A stretch of DNA of 51,807 nucleotides from Rhizophagus sp. LPA8_4_AMF (lineage: Eukaryota > Glomeromycota > Glomeromycetes > Glomerales > Glomeraceae), in the NCBI GenBank assembly GCA_021464525.1, contig JADRCO010000119.1:1-51807 (forward strand). Reading direction: 5' to 3'. The position numbers and the translations under genes were made by a program. The notes beneath the pieces were generated by a model. It worked only from the letters and a program-made list of their open reading frames with translations. It did not search any database and was not told the DNA's origin. This document shows positions 46,624 to 51,807 of the stretch, piece by piece (the stretch's first letter is position 1; every line of letters starts with the position of its first letter).

Positions 46624-47631
46624 ATGTGTAAATTAGCACTTGTCGCTTCTGCAATTTCTTCTATGATTAATGTTCCAGTAATAACTTATGAAGAATGCTT
46701 AGCTAATGGTTTGAAAAAAATTCCTCCTGAACAATATTTAGACATTAGTCGCATTCATGAAAGTTCATTAAATAGATACGGCGGGGATACCCTTTCTTCT
46801 AAATTTCCTAATAATGATGATGAAGATGATTTATATTTTCCTATCATTGTAAACAATAATAATTTACCAAGCAAAACTATAGTACGTCGAATTACCCAAC
46901 CTTTTCAAATTTTTGTCAAACCTCTTTCCGGAGGAAGTCATGCAATGCTCGTATATCCACATACCACTATCCTTGAATTAAAATATGCTATTCAAAGGGA
47001 GCTCGGTTATGATGTCAGACCGTTACGTCTTGTATTTGCTGATAAACAATTGGATGATAATAAAACTCTTTCATCTTACAATATTCGAAAAGGTAATACT
47101 ATACAAATTTTATTTCGTGCTTATGGAGGTTTTAATTTTTATGTTATCAAGAAAGATTTTTTAAGCCCTGAATATGATTATGATTTCTCAAGTTTAATTG
47201 AGAATGGAGAAATTCACACTCGTGGAAAAGAGTTATACAAAAGACCTTATGGATGGAATAGAATTGCACTTAACGTTAATAAATATGGTTATGATAAGAA
47301 ATGGTTGGGTAGTTCTGGTAATTCTGATGAATGGCCAGTTTCCTATCATGGTACTAGAAAAGATTTTGTTGATTCTATTGCTGATAAAGGTTATTTGCTT
47401 AAGAAAGGAAAAAGATTCGCTTATGGAAAAGGAATTTATTCAACTCCTGATATTGATATAGCTGAAGAATATGCTACTGAATTTAAATCTACTGCTGGTG
47501 TTCTTTATAAGGTAGTTTTTCAGAATAGGGTTAACCCTAAAGGATTGGTAAAGATTAAAGATTGTGATTATTGGATCGTACCTGATGAAAAGGATATTAG
47601 ACCGTATGGTTTGTGCATAAAAAAAGTCTGA
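46624..47631 (+). CDS. Ubiquitin-like domain fused to PARP-like ADP-ribosyltransferase
   Basis: Single exon, 335 residues. Residues 94-169 align with ubiquitin over all 76 positions without a gap: FQIFVK start, RLVFADKQLDD, YNIRKGNTI and a terminal GG. Equivalents of Lys6, Arg42, Lys48, Lys63, Thr66 and Gly75-76 are kept; Ile44 is Val; Met1 is Phe. Residues about 205-335 look like an ADP-ribosyltransferase of the PARP type: WPVSYHGT (His242), YGKGIYSTP (Tyr272), and PDEKDIRPYG near the end, which may give the third acidic residue. Such enzymes move ADP-ribose from NAD+ to protein or nucleic acid. The N-terminal 90 residues have a hydrophobic start (LALVASAISSM) and an acidic loop (NNDDEDDL), no known domain. 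The GG is followed by Phe, so a deubiquitinase could in principle cut the two parts. The ubiquitin part is certain; the transferase assignment is by motif. Confidence 0.8.
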   Translation: MCKLALVASAISSMINVPVITYEECLANGLKKIPPEQYLDISRIHESSLNRYGGDTLSSKFPNNDDEDDLYFPIIVNNNNLPSKTIVRRITQPFQIFVKPLSGGSHAMLVYPHTTILELKYAIQRELGYDVRPLRLVFADKQLDDNKTLSSYNIRKGNTIQILFRAYGGFNFYVIKKDFLSPEYDYDFSSLIENGEIHTRGKELYKRPYGWNRIALNVNKYGYDKKWLGSSGNSDEWPVSYHGTRKDFVDSIADKGYLLKKGKRFAYGKGIYSTPDIDIAEEYATEFKSTAGVLYKVVFQNRVNPKGLVKIKDCDYWIVPDEKDIRPYGLCIKKV

Positions 47632-49628
47632 TCCTATTTAGTATTATTTTGGGATTAGTAATATTTAAAAGGAATTTCTTGTAAATTAGTATGTAATGTA
47701 AATTTATATTAGAATGAGTAACAATATAATATAGTTATTATCTAACGTTTTGTAACATCATCCTTATGTATTAAATTATATCATTGGTTTTTTATTAGGT
47801 ATGTTATTTTATTATATTATTCTTGGGTATACATAGTATTAGATATTAATATTTTTATAGTAATAAAATTAAATTTAAACTTAAAATCTCTTATAATTTC
47901 AAACATTCTTTTATTTCTTTTGGATTACGCAATATTACGCAGTATAGGATTATCAATAAATATTCGGGATAAATTTTGTAAATTGAATTCTGGGACTGTA
48001 AAATAAATATGCTATGTTATCGCGTAGAAAATTTTTATTCCATAAAAAAATTTTGGTCCTTAATTATTTTCATAAATACTTTAAATTCTAAAGGTGGCCT
48101 AAATAAAAAAAAATAAGAATAAAATTTTAGAAAATTATCGTCTTGAATTAATTATAAAATAAAAATGGAAAAAAAGGGACGTTAAATTTAAATATGAATA
48201 ATCTAGAAGATATTTGTCGAAAGTAAATAACTGTATAGCGACAACAAGTGAACGTGAATGTGCGATAGAAGAGACTAAAGCTAGTAATTTTTTTCATAGA
48301 AAATGAAACTAACCTCGAATTTATTTTCAATATTTTATACAATAACTTTTATATATCTATAGATAAATGTAAAAGTAATTTCCGTAATATTTTTTTTACA
48401 AAGCTCATGATATCAAATACTATTATCTGGTAATAATATTAATGGCAAATTAACGGTCTAACATACCAAATTGAAACACAAAATTAACACAAATTAAAAC
48501 ATTATTATCGAGTTTGTGTTACCAAATGATTTTCTTAACTTTCATTCCACGTGACTCATCAGTCTTAATCATGATCAATTGCTTTCCAAGTCTAAACCTT
48601 TCATTTGAAATTACATTGTATATTAAAGCTACAAAAAAAAGCACAATCAAGAATTATTAAGAATATAAATATAAAACTATAATTGCTTTACTTTACTCGA
48701 TACAAATTGAAAATTACAAACGAAATTTATATTCCTGGTAGCCTTACGTGATCATGAGAAATTAATCAATTTACCCATATCCGGCATGATATATCATTTG
48801 TTGCTGGATATCATTTATTTCCGGCAATGAATGACGTAACATGTCGGATACAAAATTATTGGCATATGGGATACCGGATATTGATTCTTAACGATGAAAT
48901 GTGCTTGGTATTTTGGTATTTAACAATAATAGAAAATAGACTATCATAATCTTTTGAATTATTAATTTTTTTTTTGTTCTTTTGCTCAAATAATTGTTAT
49001 ATAAGCATGAAACTACGTTAACTGTCATCAAATAGTTAAAAAAGTTGTTAAGCAAAATAAACGCAATTTACTTAATTTACGAGTTGAATGACAGTAATTT
49101 TCTATAACATAAACCATTTAAGCACTTGAACTATAACTATTTGAATTTAAAGAAATGATAGAAATGACAAAAGGATATTCACTAAAATAAGCGACATTAA
49201 AATTTTTATATGGAGATAAACTTTAGTTTTAGTATTTGAAGTTCTTATCCACGAATTTATTCTTCTGTAAATAAAAATTTCTTCTTCGGTAGTGTATTTT
49301 AAAGTACTGTATTTTATCGGTTTCATTAAAGGTAAAAGTAAATATACTAAGTCTACAACATAACCAAATTTTATGTATATGAACGGAATAATGTAGACAA
49401 ATTCGATAAATTTAATTCTTAAAATGTTCGTATTTAAATGTGAGTCCAGTAATTGATAAAATAGTCAGATTATGATTGGTGCACAGAAACATGTAATCGT
49501 TATTTTGCGCCCCTTGCATAAGGTGCAGCTTTATTTTGTAGATCATTCGCATGCTCCGTTCATAAAATACATTTGTTAAATTTTTTTTTTTTTCATATCA
49601 TAATTAAGTCTAAAATATTTTAAGAAAA
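47632..49628. other. Intergenic, no gene seen
   Basis: About 2 kb of AT-rich spacer. CCGGATA/CCGGCAT words cluster near 48780-48880. The final part is the promoter of the plus-strand kinase-Sel1 gene. Confidence 0.5.
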
Positions 49629-51807
49629 ATGGCAACTTATTCCGATAGTAAAAATGTTGATGCGGTTGTACTGACTCAATGGCTTGAGGGCGCCGTTACT
49701 GAAAATTATATTAACTATTGCGATTATAGTGAATTTAAAAGTATTCAATTTATTGATAATGGAGCATTTGGTGATGTTTATCGAGCTATTTGGAAGAAGA
49801 GTGAGAATTCTGTTGTTGCATTAAAGGCTTTTGAAAATAATAAAACCGTTATTAAAGAAATTGTTAATGAGGTAAATAAAGTTATGACCACACATTTTTT
49901 AGCTATTTATATTTTCTATTAAAATAATTTTTTTTTTTTTTCAGATAAAATTGATGCATAAAGTAAATTTTCATACAAACATTATTCGATTTCTTGGTAT
50001 TACTAAAAAGAAAGGTAACTATTAATATTTACTAATAAATTTTAGAGATAAATATATTGTTAAATTAATTTATTCATTTTATTTAGATGAATATGATATG
50101 GATTCAAATTATTTGCTCATTATTGAATATGCGGATAGTGGTACATTGAGTAATTATTTAAAAGAAAATTTCAATAAATTAGATTGGAATATAAAATTGC
50201 AATTTGCTATTCAAATTGCTGATGCAGTCTCATGCATACATCAACACGATATTATTCATTGTGATTTAGTAAGTATCTTACTAACTTTTGCTTTCATTTG
50301 TAATATAAACTTATTAATATAATCTATTTCTAAAATAGCATTCGGGTAATATATTGATCCATCAGAATATAATCAAATTAGCAGACTTTGGACTTTCACG
50401 TAGATTGGCTGAAGTGTCAACTCGACATGATATTATTGGAAAAATTGCTTATATTGATCCACAACACTATAATATGAATAATAATTATCATTATAAACCA
50501 AATAAAAAATCAGATGTATACAGTGTTGGTGTACTCTTATGGGAAATATCATCTGGACGAACTCCATTTGAGTCTTATAATTACTATCAAAAAATAACGT
50601 TAATGTTAGAAATTCTAAAAGGAAAAAGGGAAACTAAAGTTCCTGATACACCAAGTGATTATTTTAACATTTATACAGGTAATATTATGTATTATATAAA
50701 CATTAAATATTTATTATTTGTTTTACTACTATCATCAAATACTAATTCTTGTTTTTCTTTAGAATGTTGGAGAAATAACCCGGACAATAGACCAAATATG
50801 CAGCAAGTATTTTCTGATTTAATTAAATTGAATACAAATAAAATGGAAATTTGTGAGAACACTACAAGAATTATTGAAAGTGACATTATGCATACTGTTG
50901 ATAACAGCACCAATATTAATTATTCATCCCGTATTAAATTAGAGGAAAATGAAAAATATGATAAAATGCAGGTTGATGAAAATCTAACAGCTAGTTATAA
51001 CTTATATCATAATGGGATCATCATTAATGAAATATTACTCCTATATGAAAATTCTATTTGGAGTGGAAATTATAGAGATAATATCATTCCATTAATTAAG
51101 CAATATATAATATTGAAAAATGAAAATGAAAATAGAATTTACAAGTATTTATTAGATAATAAGAGTAAGCAGCAAAATACTTTCCTTTTGGCAATTTTTT
51201 ATAATTATGGAATTGGAACTAGTAGAAACAATATTGCAGCATTTGAACTATATAAAAAAGCAGTTGAAAAGGGTGTCATTAATGCAATTTATAATCTTGG
51301 ATATTGCTATGAAAATGGAGTAGGAACTGCAAAAGATGAATATAAAGCATTGGAATTATATGAAGAAGCAGCTAAAAAAGGTCAAATTAATGCAATATAT
51401 CAATCAGGGTATTGCTATCAGCATAAAATAGGTACTGAAAAAGATGAAATTAGAGCATTTAAATTATACAAAGTAGCAGTTGAAAAAGGAAATATTGATG
51501 CAATATATACTCTTGCAAATTGCTATGAAAATGGAATAGGAACTGAAAAAGATGAGATTATAGCATTTGAACTGTATGAGAAAGCAGCTGAAAAAGGAAA
51601 TATTGATGCAATGTATCAACTTGGATATTTTTATCAACATGGAATAGGAACTAAAAAAGATCAAAGAAAAGCATTTGAATTATATAATGAAGCAGCTGGA
51701 AAAGGAAATATTGATGCAATATATAATCTTGGATACTGTTATCAAAATGGAATAGGAACTGAAAAAGATGAAATTAGAGCATTTGAATTATATAAAGAAG
51801 CAGCTGA
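49629..51807 (+). CDS. Protein kinase with long Sel1 array, runs off the window
   Basis: Model: 49629-49871, 49945-50014, 50087-50268, 50339-50678, 50763 to the edge. The partial protein is about 627 residues. It is the paralogue of the 40219 gene, with the same exon phases and nearly the same exon sizes. The kinase has VVALK, HCDL instead of HRDL, HSGNIL, ADFGLSRR and SDVYSVGVLLWE; the glycine loop reads IDNGAFGDVY and lacks the first Gly. A helical linker (near SDLIKLN to YIILKNE) precedes at least six Sel1-like repeats of 36 residues (LGYCYENGVGT, AFELYKKA and similar), still open at the last base. The repeats are very alike at DNA level, suggesting recent expansion. Loss of the first loop Gly may weaken ATP binding, but the catalytic Asp and DFG are kept. 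Confidence 0.85.

Noticed and set aside
47198-47461. 87-residue ORF inside the ubiquitin fusion gene
   Set aside because: Shadow frame of the 335-residue protein.
48780-48880. Cluster of CCGGATA/CCGGCAT words
   Set aside because: Too few and too irregular to call a repeat family from one copy.
1-51807. CRISPR array, operon or bacterial promoter signals
   Set aside because: The introns, nuclear tRNA intron and Pol III terminator show eukaryotic nuclear DNA; no spaced direct repeats of CRISPR type occur.

Overview
The window looks like nuclear DNA of an AT-rich fungus of the Rhizophagus type (Glomeromycotina). The evidence is short GT-AG introns, very low GC between genes, large families of TKL-like kinases with Cys-rich or Sel1 modules, and repeated local gene duplication. 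I had no database, so the organism is an inference from protein style. Intron ends are hand-placed and may be off by a base; every model given as complete closes in frame.

Left part (0.7-17 kb) is a kinase cluster. A minus-strand kinase (669-3094) has three phase-0 exons that each carry a Cys-rich segment and a kinase N-lobe, ahead of one C-lobe. Sharing its promoter, a plus-strand gene (3487-7247) encodes three tandem MLKL/HeLo-like four-helix domains, then an intact kinase, then a second kinase domain whose HRD and DFG motifs read HRN and DIV. A sister gene (8505-10758) has two four-helix domains and one intact kinase. At least three decayed relatives lie nearby (about 7.99-8.3, 11.56-13.06 and 16.7-17.0 kb). 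An RNase III-fold gene that has lost half of its metal ligands (13648-15620, minus) sits between relics.

Middle (17.3-30 kb): two tandem minus-strand seven-helix receptor genes with matching exon sizes (17313-18794 and 21184-22940), a tRNA-Asp(GTC) gene with a 12-nt intron (25445-25528, minus), and a ten-exon RING-finger gene with an acidic Ser/Asp-rich tail (26939-29976).

The 30-38 kb stretch is mostly gene-poor, with two decayed coding relics: an unrecognised one near 31.3-31.7 kb and an N-terminal fragment of the nuclear cap-binding protein CBP80/NCBP1 near 33.29-33.74 kb. A 60-residue basic ORF lies at 37981-38163.

Right part (39.9-51.8 kb): two kinase + Sel1-repeat paralogues pointing away from each other (40219-42233 minus, its Sel1 array cut by a stop; 49629 to the window edge, plus). 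Between them are an inverted-repeat element (43.25-44.03 kb), a secreted alpha-carbonic anhydrase (44734-45607), and a single-exon fusion of a full-length ubiquitin-like domain with a PARP-like ADP-ribosyltransferase domain (46624-47631).

Taken together the window is rich in signalling and possible self-defence parts. The best candidate for an undescribed system is the multi-HeLo tandem kinase-pseudokinase and its sister gene. It combines the architecture of animal MLKL (a membrane-acting four-helix bundle controlled by a kinase-like domain) with that of plant tandem kinase-pseudokinase immunity proteins.
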